Assembly: GCF_051859345.1 (NCBI RefSeq)
Contig: NZ_JBHYFV010000010.1
Coordinates: 57,459 to 121,458 of the forward strand
Length of the DNA: 64,000 nt
Direction: 5' to 3'
Origin: Marivita sp051859345
Lineage (GTDB): Bacteria; Pseudomonadota; Alphaproteobacteria; Rhodobacterales; Rhodobacteraceae
Shown here: one piece after another, positions 9,023 through 17,787 of the stretch
Numbering within the stretch: the stretch's first letter is position 1
Layout of the letters: each line of letters opens with the position of its first letter
The notes under the pieces: generated by a model
Databases searched by the model: none
What the model saw: the letters and a program-made list of their open reading frames with translations, nothing else
What the model was told of the DNA's origin: nothing
Translations under genes and position numbers: made by a program

Positions 9023-10291
9023 TTACGAATTCATGGAGTCGAAGAATTCCGCGTTGGATTTGGTTTGCTTCAGCTTGGAAATCAGGAACTCGATTGCGTC
9101 CGTTGTGCCCATCGGATTCAGGATACGTCGCAGAACAAAGGTCTTCTGAAGGTCGATTTTGTCGACCAACAATTCCTCTTTCCGGGTTCCGGACTTGAGA
9201 ATATCCATCGACGGGAAGACACGTTTGTCCGCAACCTTGCGATCAAGAACAATCTCGGAGTTACCGGTCCCTTTGAATTCCTCAAAGATGACTTCATCCA
9301 TCCGGCTACCCGTGTCGATCAACGCCGTTGCGATGATGGTCAGGGATCCACCTTCTTCGATATTACGGGCTGCGCCAAAGAACCTCTTGGGACGCTGAAG
9401 CGCGTTTGCGTCCACACCACCGGTCAAAACCTTGCCGGAGGACGGAACAACGGTATTAAATGCTCTACCAAGTCTTGTGATTGAATCGAGAAGAATAACA
9501 ACATCTCGTTTATGTTCCACCAGACGCTTGGCTTTTTCAATCACCATCTCGGATACGGCAACGTGCCGGGTTGCAGGTTCGTCAAAGGTTGAGGACACCA
9601 CCTCACCTTTCACCGAGCGCTGCATGTCGGTCACTTCTTCCGGGCGTTCGTCGATCAGAAGAACGATCAGGTAACATTCGGGGTGATTACGTTCGATGGA
9701 GTGTGCGATGTTCTGCAAAAGCACGGTTTTACCCGTCCGCGGGGGTGCCACGATCAGGGACCGCTGGCCTTTGCCGATCGGTGCAACCAGATCGATGATC
9801 CGGGCCGACCGATCCTTGATCGTGGGATCTTCGATCTCCATGTTCAGGCGTTCATCAGGATAAAGTGGTGTGAGGTTATCAAACGCGATCTTGTGACGCG
9901 CTCGCTCTGGATCCTGAAAGTTGATCTGGCTGCAATCCATCAACGCGAAGTACCGTTCGTTGTCTTCAGGCGCTTTGATTTCACCATCAATGGTGTCCCC
10001 GGTCCGCAAAGAGAATTTGCGGATCATCTCGGGTGAAACATAGATGTCGTCCGGACCCGGCAGATAGTTTGCCTCGGGGGACCGAAGAAAGCCAAACCCG
10101 TCCTGAAGCACTTCGAGAACGCCATCCCCGAAGATTTCCCACCCTTCGTCCGCGCGTTCGCGCAGGACTTGAAACATGATCTCGCCTTTGCGCATTGTGG
10201 ATGCGTTTTCGATCTCGAGGTCTTCTGCGATGGCAAGAAGGTCTTTGGGGCTTGTTGCCTTCAGGTCGGCAAGATGCAGCTTTTCTGTCAT
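9023..10291 (-). CDS. rho: Transcription termination factor Rho
   Basis: Hexameric RNA helicase that ends transcription. The 422-residue protein shows the N-terminal Rho-N helix (LADLKATSPKDLLAIAEDL), a cold-shock-like RNA-binding domain (DGFGFLRSPEANYLPGPDDI), P-loop APPRTGKT and the Q-loop region LDSITRLGRAFN. It is the first gene read leftward from the putative origin, heading the rho-mnmE-mnmG-rsmG-parA-parB operon. The start ATG at 10291 has no strong Shine-Dalgarno. Confidence 0.97.
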   Translation of the reverse strand: MTEKLHLADLKATSPKDLLAIAEDLEIENASTMRKGEIMFQVLRERADEGWEIFGDGVLEVLQDGFGFLRSPEANYLPGPDDIYVSPEMIRKFSLRTGDTIDGEIKAPEDNERYFALMDCSQINFQDPERARHKIAFDNLTPLYPDERLNMEIEDPTIKDRSARIIDLVAPIGKGQRSLIVAPPRTGKTVLLQNIAHSIERNHPECYLIVLLIDERPEEVTDMQRSVKGEVVSSTFDEPATRHVAVSEMVIEKAKRLVEHKRDVVILLDSITRLGRAFNTVVPSSGKVLTGGVDANALQRPKRFFGAARNIEEGGSLTIIATALIDTGSRMDEVIFEEFKGTGNSEIVLDRKVADKRVFPSMDILKSGTRKEELLVDKIDLQKTFVLRRILNPMGTTDAIEFLISKLKQTKSNAEFFDSMNS

Positions 10292-10799
10292 GAAATATCC
10301 AGGACCGCAGGGAAACGCAGTCTTCTTTGTTGTCTTAGGAAGGTTTCGCCCAGAACAGGACTGTGTTGCTCTTAGCCGAGGGTGGGGAACCTGTCAAACC
10401 GCACCTCTTTCTTAAATAAATAAAGAAAAAAGAAAGGATTTGGTTGATTGTAGTCAAGAGGTATGGCTGTGGATTAAAGGTTTGTACACGACTTATCCAA
10501 CGGGTTCGGGTCTTCTGATAGATGTGGGTATGATATCCAGTAAACTTGAAGAACTGAATTAAACCTTTGGATTAAAAAGATTTTCTGACCGTCCGATCGG
10601 TGGATAATTCCGGGAAAACCTTTGATATCCTGGCTCAGGACATGGTTTTCATCTGTGACCACTTATCCCTTCCACAACGCGCAAAACCCGTGGTGAGGCA
10701 AAGAACAACTTGGTGAGATTTCAAACGACTTGCCGATAGGGGCAGTTTTCCTCAAAACACCCCGATAAACAAACCGAACTTGTCCGTAGAGTTGTCCAC
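10292..10799. other. oriC: Putative chromosomal replication origin (oriC) between rho and maf
   Basis: This 508-bp stretch has no convincing gene. It contains an A/T-rich run at 10408-10440 that could unwind, and five DnaA-box-like 9-mers (consensus TTATNCACA): 10468-10476 (8/9, reverse), 10493-10501 (7/9), 10599-10607 (8/9, reverse), 10663-10671 (7/9) and 10792-10800 (8/9, touching the maf start). TTAA pairs near 10559-10575 are spaced nine bases apart, so they are not ideal CtrA sites. Flanking genes are transcribed outward on both sides, co-directional with replication, and parABS lies within 7 kb. None of the boxes is a perfect match, which is the main reservation. Confidence 0.65.
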
Positions 10800-11399
10800 A
10801 TGAATCTTGATCTTGTTCTGGCGTCCGGGTCTCAAATCCGCGCTGATCTGCTGCAAAATGCAGGGATTCGATTCGATGTTAGCGTGGCTCGAATCGATGA
10901 AGATGCGATCCGTCAGGCACTTGAGGTGGAAGAGGCCTCGCCGCGAGATATTGCTGATACTCTTGCAGAGATGAAGGCGCGCAAGGTGTCCGACAAGATG
11001 CCGGGTCGTCTGGTTCTGGGATGTGATCAGGTTTTGTCGGTCGACAAGACGGTTTTTGGCAAACCGGCCAGTCCGGAAGACGCGCGCGATCAGCTGTGCC
11101 AACTGCGAAACCGGTCGCACACCCTATTGTCTGCGGCAGTCCTATATGAAGATGGTGAACCCAAATGGCGCCATGTCGGAGTCGTTCGTCTGCGGATGCG
11201 CGATTTCTCGGATGCCTATCTGGATGCGTATATCGGGCGTAACTGGGACAGCATTCGCCACTCGGTTGGGGGGTACAAGCTCGAGGAAGAAGGCGCACGC
11301 TTGTTCACGCAGGTACAAGGTGACTATTTTACGGTGCTTGGACTTCCGTTACTGGAACTTCTGAACCACCTTACTTTGACCGGACGGATCGACGGATGA
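10800..11399 (+). CDS. maf: Maf-like nucleotide pyrophosphatase
   Basis: Maf proteins hydrolyse non-canonical or modified nucleoside triphosphates. The 199-residue protein begins MNLDLVLASGSQIRADLL, with the Maf SxxR loop as SQIR (residues 11-14), the catalytic Asp region LGCDQVL (73-79), and C-terminal GDYFTVLGLPLLELL. The ATG immediately follows a DnaA-like box. The stop overlaps aroE as ATGA, beginning a maf-aroE-coaE-dnaQ operon that runs away from the origin candidate. Confidence 0.93.
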   Translation: MNLDLVLASGSQIRADLLQNAGIRFDVSVARIDEDAIRQALEVEEASPRDIADTLAEMKARKVSDKMPGRLVLGCDQVLSVDKTVFGKPASPEDARDQLCQLRNRSHTLLSAAVLYEDGEPKWRHVGVVRLRMRDFSDAYLDAYIGRNWDSIRHSVGGYKLEEEGARLFTQVQGDYFTVLGLPLLELLNHLTLTGRIDG

Positions 11400-12229
11400 G
11401 TGATACTAGAATTCCCTTGGCCGGAGTGATCGGTCATCCCGTGGCGCATTCCAAAAGCCCTAATGTACATGGGTATTGGCTTCGGAAATATGGGCTGAAG
11501 GGGCATTATGTTCCGATGGACATCGCTCCGGAAAAGCTGGGTGATTTGCTGCCGCGCCTGGCAGATCTTGGGTTTGTCGGGGCAAATGTCACTATTCCGC
11601 ACAAAGAAAAGGTGATGGAGATTGCCGACTTGATCACTGATCGGGCGACGTTGATTGGTGCGGCAAACACGTTGATTTTCCGCAAGGATGGGCGCATTCA
11701 TGCCGATAACACCGACGGATATGGGTTTATCGAAAACATTCGGCAAACCATTCCCGGTTGGAACCCGAAATCGGGACCGGCGGTTGTGTTTGGTGCGGGT
11801 GGTGCATCGCGCGCTGTGCTTGCGTCATTGCTGGATGTGGGTGTCCCGAAGATCATGCTGACCAACCGAACCCGCATTCGTGCCGAGAAACTGCGCGAGG
11901 ATTTTGGACATCGCGTTCAGGTGGTTGAATGGGTGCAGGCCGGGAATGTTCTGGAAGACGCGGATTTGGTGGTGAATACAACGTCGCTGGGCATGACGGG
12001 CAAACCGGAAATGCGGGTTCCCCTAGATGGATTGAAACCGGGTGCCATTGTGAATGACCTGGTTTATGCGCCGTTGCGCACGCGCCTTCTGGCGACAGCC
12101 GAAGAACGCGGATGCCAGGTGGTTGATGGGCTTGGCATGTTGTTGCATCAGGCCGTTCCGGGGTTCGAGCGCTGGTTCGGGAAACGCCCGGTTATCGACG
12201 AAAACGTCCGCGCGGCGGTGCTCCGATGA
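11396..12229 (+). CDS. aroE: Shikimate dehydrogenase (NADP+)
   Basis: Reduces 3-dehydroshikimate to shikimate in aromatic amino acid synthesis. The 277-residue protein has the substrate-binding segment GHPVAHSKSPNVHG (residues 13-26), the catalytic lysine in NVTIPHKEK (K70), the Rossmann motif VFGAGGASRAVL, and NTTSLGM. It starts inside the maf stop and ends in an ATGA overlap with coaE. Confidence 0.96.
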   Translation: MSDTRIPLAGVIGHPVAHSKSPNVHGYWLRKYGLKGHYVPMDIAPEKLGDLLPRLADLGFVGANVTIPHKEKVMEIADLITDRATLIGAANTLIFRKDGRIHADNTDGYGFIENIRQTIPGWNPKSGPAVVFGAGGASRAVLASLLDVGVPKIMLTNRTRIRAEKLREDFGHRVQVVEWVQAGNVLEDADLVVNTTSLGMTGKPEMRVPLDGLKPGAIVNDLVYAPLRTRLLATAEERGCQVVDGLGMLLHQAVPGFERWFGKRPVIDENVRAAVLR

Positions 12230-12819
12230 CATTCAAGTTGGGGCTGACCGGCTCGATTGGTATGGGCAAATCAACCACGGCACAGCTTTTTGCCGAGGCT
12301 GGATGTGCGGTTTGGGATGCGGATGCGGCGGTTCATCGGCTTTACGAAGAGGGTGGCGCGGCAGTGTCCCCAATGGAGGCGTTGTTTCCGGACGCAATTT
12401 CAGGCGGGTCCGTCGATCGCGCAGCGTTGCGGGGGATTATCGGACGTGATGCCGAAGCGTTGACACAGATCGAGGGGGTTGTTCACCCACTGGTGCGCGA
12501 CGACCGGGCGCAATTTGCGGAAATGACTGAAGCGGACATCACCGTATTCGACATCCCGCTTTTGTTTGAAACAGCATCGGAGGCGGATATGGACGCAGTT
12601 GTATGTGTCACTGTTTCGCCTGAACTCCAGGAAAAGCGCGTAATGGAGCGGGGCACGATGACCCGTGAACAGTTCCTTGCGATCCGCGACAAACAGATGC
12701 CCAACGCCGAAAAATGTGCTCGGTCGGATTTTGTCATCCAGACCGATACGCTTGAACATGCGGGTCAGCAGGTTCACGATATTCTTGGGCAGATCAGGAA
12801 ACGGATGACCGATGCGTGA
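12226..12819 (+). CDS. coaE: Dephospho-CoA kinase
   Basis: Catalyses the final phosphorylation in coenzyme A biosynthesis. The 197-residue product has a P-loop GSIGMGKST (residues 9-17), the DADAAVHRLYEEG segment typical of CoaE, and FDIPLLFET. The gene is overlapped at both ends, by aroE upstream (four bases) and dnaQ downstream (eight bases), so it is translationally embedded in the operon. Confidence 0.96.
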   Translation: MTFKLGLTGSIGMGKSTTAQLFAEAGCAVWDADAAVHRLYEEGGAAVSPMEALFPDAISGGSVDRAALRGIIGRDAEALTQIEGVVHPLVRDDRAQFAEMTEADITVFDIPLLFETASEADMDAVVCVTVSPELQEKRVMERGTMTREQFLAIRDKQMPNAEKCARSDFVIQTDTLEHAGQQVHDILGQIRKRMTDA

Positions 12820-13501
12820 GATCGTTCTCGATACCGAAACCACTGGTTTCGAGCCGGAACAAGGCGACAGGATTGTCGAGATTGGCGCGGTTGAGTTGTT
12901 CAACCATGTCCCGACTGGAAAAACCTATCATCAGTATATCAATCCAGAACGCGCCATGCCGCAGGAAGCGTTCGAAGTTCACGGATTGGGTGACGATTTT
13001 CTTCGAGACAAGCCGGTTTTTGCACATGTCGCTCAGGCGTTTGTGGATTTTATTGGTGATGCCAAGTTGGTCATTCACAACGCGGCCTTCGACATGAAAT
13101 TTCTCAACGCCGAACTGACATGGGTCAAGCGCCCGACGATTCCCTTTGATCAGGCGGTTGATACGCTCGCGATCGCGCGGCGGAGGTTTCCCGGTTCGCC
13201 GGCATCCCTGGATGCGTTGTGCCGGCGGTTCGGGATCGATAATTCCTCACGAACGCTGCACGGCGCGTTGCTCGATTCCGAAATTCTGGCCGAAGTGTAT
13301 CTGGAGCTGATTGGTGGCAAGCAGCCGGATTTCGGATTGAACGTATCTCAAAGCAAATCAGACACCGATGTGGAATCCCGCGAATGGCGGCCGCAGCCTC
13401 GTCCTGTTCCGCTTGAGCCCCGGGTGTCGGAAAGCGAAAAGGCGGCACATGCCGCCTTTGTCGAAAAGCTGGGAAACGCCGCCTTGTGGAAGCGGCTTTA
13501 A
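12812..13501 (+). CDS. dnaQ: DNA polymerase III epsilon subunit (3'-5' proofreading exonuclease)
   Basis: DEDDh exonuclease that proofreads for DNA polymerase III. The 229-residue protein shows Exo I as VLDTETTGFEP (D7 and E9), Exo II in VIHNAAFDMKFLNAEL, and Exo III region HGALLDSEILAEVYLEL. A C-terminal tail of about 45 residues rich in R, P and S would be the alpha-subunit-binding part. It overlaps coaE by eight bases. It converges on secB with three bases between the stops. Confidence 0.95.
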   Translation: MREIVLDTETTGFEPEQGDRIVEIGAVELFNHVPTGKTYHQYINPERAMPQEAFEVHGLGDDFLRDKPVFAHVAQAFVDFIGDAKLVIHNAAFDMKFLNAELTWVKRPTIPFDQAVDTLAIARRRFPGSPASLDALCRRFGIDNSSRTLHGALLDSEILAEVYLELIGGKQPDFGLNVSQSKSDTDVESREWRPQPRPVPLEPRVSESEKAAHAAFVEKLGNAALWKRL

Positions 13502-13504
13502 TCC

Positions 13505-14011
13505 TTAGGCGTTTTCTGTTGCTGCCTGCTGTTCGCTGTTGCGACGCGCCAATTCAGTGCGATAAAGCTGAAGGAAATCAATCGTTTCAAGGTTCAGCGG
13601 CGGGAATCCACCATCGCGAGTCACGTCGCTGACGATGCGGCGTACAAACGGGAAAAGCATCCGTGGGCATTCGATCAGAAGGAACGGATGAAGTTGTTCG
13701 TCCGGCACGTTCTCGATGTGGAAGACACCAGCGTATTCCAGTTCCAGCAGGAAGAGGTTGTCGCCGCTTTCCTTGGCCTTTGAGGTGATCTGGACTTTCA
13801 GGATCACTTCATACTGGTTGTCAGCCGTGCGCTTTTTCGCGTCCAGATTCACTTGCAGTTGAACGTCGGGCTGAACGTCGCCCTGCACACCCTTTTGGGC
13901 CAGAATGTTTTCGAACGACATGTCGCGCACGAATTGTGCGAGTACGTTCATCTTTGCAGGCGCAGCCTGCGTTGCAGCGCCGTTGGCGCCTGTTTCCGGC
14001 GTATCAGCCAT
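13505..14011 (-). CDS. secB: Protein-export chaperone SecB
   Basis: Tetrameric cytosolic chaperone that keeps preproteins unfolded for SecA. The 168-residue protein carries FVRDMSFENILAQ near the N-terminus and the family signature segment CPRMLFPFVRRIVSDVTRDGGFPP. The Ala-rich first 20 residues and the acidic tail are normal for alphaproteobacteria. It is transcribed leftward, separate from fxsA, which has its own candidate terminator. Confidence 0.95.
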   Translation of the reverse strand: MADTPETGANGAATQAAPAKMNVLAQFVRDMSFENILAQKGVQGDVQPDVQLQVNLDAKKRTADNQYEVILKVQITSKAKESGDNLFLLELEYAGVFHIENVPDEQLHPFLLIECPRMLFPFVRRIVSDVTRDGGFPPLNLETIDFLQLYRTELARRNSEQQAATENA

Positions 14012-14035
14012 GTGTCTCTCCCTCGGATCGAGCGG

Positions 14036-14062
14036 TTAAAAAGCTGGATGTTGCTTACCAGC
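14036..14062 (-). terminator. Candidate intrinsic terminator after fxsA
   Basis: On the minus strand, 14 bases after the fxsA stop, GCTGG and CCAGC form a 5-bp stem around a 10-base loop, followed directly by TTTTT. The stem is short, so it would be a weak terminator separating fxsA from secB. Confidence 0.4.
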
Positions 14063-14076
14063 CGCAATCACAAGCC

Positions 14077-14571
14077 TCAATGCTTCGTCCACCCGGAACC
14101 TTCATGTGTCGGTTTTTTCGTCTCCGACACGTCCTGAAAGTCACCATCAATCACCGTGTCGCGCGGGCGTGGATGTGGGTCGCGACGATATGGATCAGTC
14201 TGCGAGCCCATTTCAAAGCGCTGCACCTTGATGTGTTTGCGCATATACGCGATCAGGGCTGACCGGATTGGCGGGGCAAGCAGGGCGAACCCGACCGCAT
14301 CGGTGAAAAAGCCAGGAGTGAGCAACAAGGCGCCGGCCAAGAGGATCATTGCGCCATGCGCCAGCGGTTGTGACGGATCTTCGAGCCGCGAGAACGAACT
14401 TCGCAAATTGTTGATCGCCATGAGACCCTGGGATCGCACCAGATACGTCCCCATAATAGCTGTCAGGACAACGATCCCGAGGGTTGGCCAAAGGCCGATC
14501 AAACCGCCGATCTGGATAAAAAGACCTATCTCGATCAACGGGACCAGTAAGAAAGCCACAAATAGCCACAT
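14077..14571 (-). CDS. fxsA: FxsA family cytoplasmic membrane protein
   Basis: Small membrane protein of the FxsA family, whose E. coli member suppresses phage T7 exclusion when overproduced; its physiological role is not settled. The 164-residue product starts MWLFVAFLLVPLIEIGLFIQ and has about three hydrophobic segments (residues 2-24, 28-48, 75-97), then a hydrophilic, charged tail. GIVVLTAIMGTYLVRSQG and LLLTPGFFTDAVGFALL are family-typical. I use the ATG at 14571 because AAGGAG lies nine bases before it. It is divergent from the Tim44-like gene, next to secB as in many Rhodobacterales. Confidence 0.88.
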   Translation of the reverse strand: MWLFVAFLLVPLIEIGLFIQIGGLIGLWPTLGIVVLTAIMGTYLVRSQGLMAINNLRSSFSRLEDPSQPLAHGAMILLAGALLLTPGFFTDAVGFALLAPPIRSALIAYMRKHIKVQRFEMGSQTDPYRRDPHPRPRDTVIDGDFQDVSETKKPTHEGSGWTKH

Positions 14572-14675
14572 AACGGAGGACTCCTTTCGCTGGGCGTGCG
14601 GTGGACTATGCATCGCCCAACACCTACATAAGAACGCAACAACGACGTTTCCACTTTGGTCTGGGCGAGGTCCTG

Positions 14676-15335
14676 ATGAATTCTCCGCTGATACAGCTTT
14701 TGGTGCTTGCCGGCATCGCCGTGTTTTTGATCCTGCGCTTGAAAAGCGTTCTGGGGACAAGAGAAGGTTTTGAAAAACCGTCTGCACCCCGGCAGGATTC
14801 AGCATCTTCGTCCCGTCGCGATTTCGAAGTGATCGAAGGTGGCCCTGATCCTGACATCATTGATCACGTCGATGCGGACAGCGATGCTGCTGATGCTCTG
14901 GCCCGCATGAAACGGGTAGAACCGTCTTTTGGAGTGGGCGATTTCCTTGGGGGCGCGCGCGGCGCTTACGAGATGATCCTGATGGGGTTCGAACGTGGCG
15001 ACCTTGCCGAGATCAAACCGTTCCTTGCCGACGATGTGTACGAGTCGTTCGCGGAAGTGGTTGAATCGCGTGAGCAGCAAGGCCTGACAATCGAAGCCGA
15101 ATTCATCGGCGTGCGCGAGCTGTCTTTGGCAGATGCGACATTCGACGAAGATACACGGATTGCCGAGATTTCGGTGAAATATATCGGAGAGCTGACATCA
15201 GCCGTCCGTGACAGTTCGGGCGAGATTATCGAGGGATCAACAACCCAGATGAAGCGGCAAAAGGATGTTTGGACATATGCACGACGCATGGGTGCAGATG
15301 ATCCCAACTGGCAACTTGTCGCCACGGGCGAATGA
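14676..15335 (+). CDS. Tim44/TimA family inner-membrane protein
   Basis: The 220-residue protein has one N-terminal membrane anchor (residues 5-21, PLIQLLVLAGIAVFLIL) followed by a Tim44-like domain (about 75-215) with FLGGARGAYEMILMGFERGD and a NTF2-like fold. In alphaproteobacteria this protein, called TimA, is homologous to the mitochondrial Tim44 import subunit, though its bacterial role is poorly defined. The start at 14676 follows GAGG and sits at the membrane segment; an ATG at 14601 lacks support. Its stop overlaps mltA by four bases. Confidence 0.85.
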   Translation: MNSPLIQLLVLAGIAVFLILRLKSVLGTREGFEKPSAPRQDSASSSRRDFEVIEGGPDPDIIDHVDADSDAADALARMKRVEPSFGVGDFLGGARGAYEMILMGFERGDLAEIKPFLADDVYESFAEVVESREQQGLTIEAEFIGVRELSLADATFDEDTRIAEISVKYIGELTSAVRDSSGEIIEGSTTQMKRQKDVWTYARRMGADDPNWQLVATGE

Positions 15336-16375
15336 TCCGAAGGCTGGGCGCAGTCCTCTCCCTGGGTTTACTGATGGCGGGGCCAGCTGTGTCGAATGAG
15401 CCGGAAACACAGTACGCGATTCTTGGGTTCGAGGATCTGGATGGATGGGCCGAGGATGATCACGCTGCGGCTCTGACCGTCTTCAAGAACACCTGTGGAG
15501 ATCTGGACGGACCCGATTGGGGGTCGCTTTGCGCCTTGGCCCATGATGCGACCGATGCCCGCCAGTTCTTTGAATTGTTCTTCCGGCCCCTGCGGATCAC
15601 TGATGGGCAAGAGCCATTGTTTACCGGCTATTTTGAACCTGAGTTGTCCGGTTCACCCATACCGACCGCACGCTATCGCCATCCCATCTACAAGATGCCA
15701 GACGAAGCCCACGACACGCGCCCCTGGATGACACGGCGCGATATTCTTTCAAGCGGTGTCATGGACGGTCGAGGGCTCGAGATTGCGTGGGTCGATGATC
15801 CAGTGGAATTGTTCTTTTTGCAGGTGCAGGGATCAGGACGCATTCGCTATCCCGATGGACGGGTGATCCGGGTTGGGTATGGTGGTGCCAATGGGCATAG
15901 CTATCGCTCCATTGGTCAGGAATTGGTACGCCGGGGAGTGTATCAGCCGCACCAGGTGTCTGCGGATGTGATCAAGAACTGGGTGCGGCGTAATCCGGTA
16001 GATGGTCAGGATTTGCTGTTCCACAACGATTCCTATGTGTTTTTTCGCGAAGTCAGTCAGGTTCCGGCTGACAAAGGCCCGTTGGGCGCGATGAACCGGT
16101 CAATCACACCAATGCGGACGATTGCGGTCGATCCGGCCTTTACCCCTCTGGGCGCGCCGGTTTGGATAGAAAAAGGTGGCCGCAATCCATTAAAACGCTT
16201 GATGGTTGCGCAGGACACCGGCTCGGCCATCAAGGGCGCACAGCGCGCAGATGTATTTTTCGGCACAGGCGACGACGCAGGACGGGCTGCCGGACGGATC
16301 AAGGATCCCGGTCGGTTGGTTGTGCTGATGCCAATTCAAAGAGCTTATGCTTTCCTGCCTGAGTCGTTGCAGTGA
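15332..16375 (+). CDS. mltA: Membrane-bound lytic murein transglycosylase A
   Basis: Cleaves peptidoglycan glycan strands, leaving 1,6-anhydro ends. The 347-residue product has a signal peptide (residues 1-21, ending AVSNEP), no clear lipobox cysteine, an MltA domain (YHP-like GYFEPELSGS, VQGSGRIRYPDG) and a C-terminal 3D domain containing the aspartates of VDPAFTPLG and QDTGSAIKGAQRADVFFG. It is overlapped by the Tim44-like gene upstream and by the Smr gene downstream (GTGA), making a compact operon. Confidence 0.93.
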   Translation: MIRRLGAVLSLGLLMAGPAVSNEPETQYAILGFEDLDGWAEDDHAAALTVFKNTCGDLDGPDWGSLCALAHDATDARQFFELFFRPLRITDGQEPLFTGYFEPELSGSPIPTARYRHPIYKMPDEAHDTRPWMTRRDILSSGVMDGRGLEIAWVDDPVELFFLQVQGSGRIRYPDGRVIRVGYGGANGHSYRSIGQELVRRGVYQPHQVSADVIKNWVRRNPVDGQDLLFHNDSYVFFREVSQVPADKGPLGAMNRSITPMRTIAVDPAFTPLGAPVWIEKGGRNPLKRLMVAQDTGSAIKGAQRADVFFGTGDDAGRAAGRIKDPGRLVVLMPIQRAYAFLPESLQ

Positions 16376-16956
16376 CCAGGCGCAAGCTGCGTCCGGAAGA
16401 GCGTGAGCTCTGGCAAAAAGTGGCACATTCAACCACACCCCTGCCCCAGGCGTTGCGTCGGGTTGTTGAGTCGACCAAGCCAGAGGTGTCCCGCAAGCCA
16501 GAACCTGAACCCATGAATCTGCCCAAGGCGTTTGGAATTGGGACCAAGAGACCGCCGCCAAACGCGCAGATCACCACGCCCCAGCCTTCACTTCGTACCA
16601 AGCCGAGCATGGACAAGAAGACGTTCGGCAAGATGCGGCGCGGGAAGTTGGTCCCGGAAGCCCGGATTGATTTGCATGGCATGACGCTTGATCAGGCGCA
16701 TCCGGCGCTGACCCGTTTCGTGCTTACATCCTATTCGCGGGGGTTTCGCCTTGTTCTGGTGATCACCGGGAAAGGGCAGCATGACGATCCGCATGACCCA
16801 ATGCCGCGACAGCGCGGTATTTTGAAACGGCAGGTTCCGATGTGGCTAAAGATGGCACCGCTGAACACAGCCGTTCTTGACGTGTCAGAGGCACATATCC
16901 GCCACGGCGGCGGCGGCGCGTTTTATGTGTACTTGCGCAGGGCATCGCGCAGCTGA
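16372..16956 (+). CDS. Smr domain protein
   Basis: The 194-residue product has a disordered N-terminal half and an Smr domain from about residue 95, with DLHGMTLDQAH (100-110) and LVLVITGKG. Smr domains are found in MutS2 and in stand-alone nucleases; the cellular role here is unknown. It starts at a GTG that overlaps the mltA stop. The last 34 bases overlap the 3' end of bchO on the other strand, so the two transcripts share their tails. Confidence 0.9.
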   Translation: MTRRKLRPEERELWQKVAHSTTPLPQALRRVVESTKPEVSRKPEPEPMNLPKAFGIGTKRPPPNAQITTPQPSLRTKPSMDKKTFGKMRRGKLVPEARIDLHGMTLDQAHPALTRFVLTSYSRGFRLVLVITGKGQHDDPHDPMPRQRGILKRQVPMWLKMAPLNTAVLDVSEAHIRHGGGGAFYVYLRRASRS

Positions 16957-17783
16957 CCCGCCACCAGATCTGGCGCTTCTTCATGAAGCAGATGACCATA
17001 CCCTTCGAACGAGATCGTCTTGGCTTTTGGCATCTTCTTTGCGCTGTCTCTGACAGACGAGGGCGGAACCGCCTTGTCGTTTTCTCCGACCAGAAAGGTG
17101 CAAGGTACGTCGATCCGAGGCAGGTCAGAGACCAGACCATCAAGCTTCCATTGTGCCATCATCAAGAGCGTTCCATCGAGATGTGCATCACTGCGGAAGA
17201 GCTTGGCATAAAGGTTAAGCCCTTCAGGTGAAATCTTGGACCCCGTGGTCTCCATCATGGACACCACCTGCCCCGGCCCTGCCATCCGCCGTTTGATCAT
17301 TTTCGCCATCACCGGGCTAAGAGCGATCACGCGCGCGGCGATTGGAAAAAGCACACCTGCAAAACCCTTGAACGGAGTCAGCGCCGGATTGACCGCAATA
17401 AGCGGGATGTCCAAATGCGAGCCCTGCAAGATGCGCAACCCAAGCGCGGCACCCGCTGAATGGGCCAGGATCGCCTTGAGAGCCCAGCCTTCGTGATCAA
17501 TCAGGCTTTGAACATCCTGTGCCATCAAAGGCAGCGATGACCTGTGTCGCGAACCCAGTCTGGTTTGCCCATGACCGGGCAGGTCAATCGCGATGACATG
17601 GTAGTCCCGTGCAAGATTGGTCATCACGTCGCGCCAAGAATGGGTTGATCCACTTGCGCCATGCAGCAGCAGAATGCTGTCACCCTGGCCCAATTCCTGC
17701 ACATGCCAATGATGTGGCCGGACATCGACAAAGCGGGAATGCTTGGCGTGCGGCCAAGCCGTCAGGGTGTCTGCCGCGCCCAT
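16923..17783 (-). CDS. bchO: BchO, alpha/beta-hydrolase associated with magnesium chelatase
   Basis: Putative accessory protein of the magnesium chelatase step of bacteriochlorophyll synthesis; its exact reaction is unproven. The 286-residue protein has the HG oxyanion motif (residues 41-42, LLLHGASGSTHSWRD), the nucleophile in AHSAGAAL (S109), an acid in LVGENDKAVPP and the histidine in YGHLLHEEAP. Lying directly downstream of bchD, four bases away, is the position expected for bchO. Its 3' end overlaps the Smr gene by 34 bases. Confidence 0.9.
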   Translation of the reverse strand: MGAADTLTAWPHAKHSRFVDVRPHHWHVQELGQGDSILLLHGASGSTHSWRDVMTNLARDYHVIAIDLPGHGQTRLGSRHRSSLPLMAQDVQSLIDHEGWALKAILAHSAGAALGLRILQGSHLDIPLIAVNPALTPFKGFAGVLFPIAARVIALSPVMAKMIKRRMAGPGQVVSMMETTGSKISPEGLNLYAKLFRSDAHLDGTLLMMAQWKLDGLVSDLPRIDVPCTFLVGENDKAVPPSSVRDSAKKMPKAKTISFEGYGHLLHEEAPDLVAGQLRDALRKYT

Positions 17784-17787
17784 GATG

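Noticed and set aside
10474..10662. 62-codon minus-strand frame in the rho/maf gap
   Set aside because: No family, no good start context, and it overlaps the AT-rich, DnaA-box-containing region better explained as an origin.
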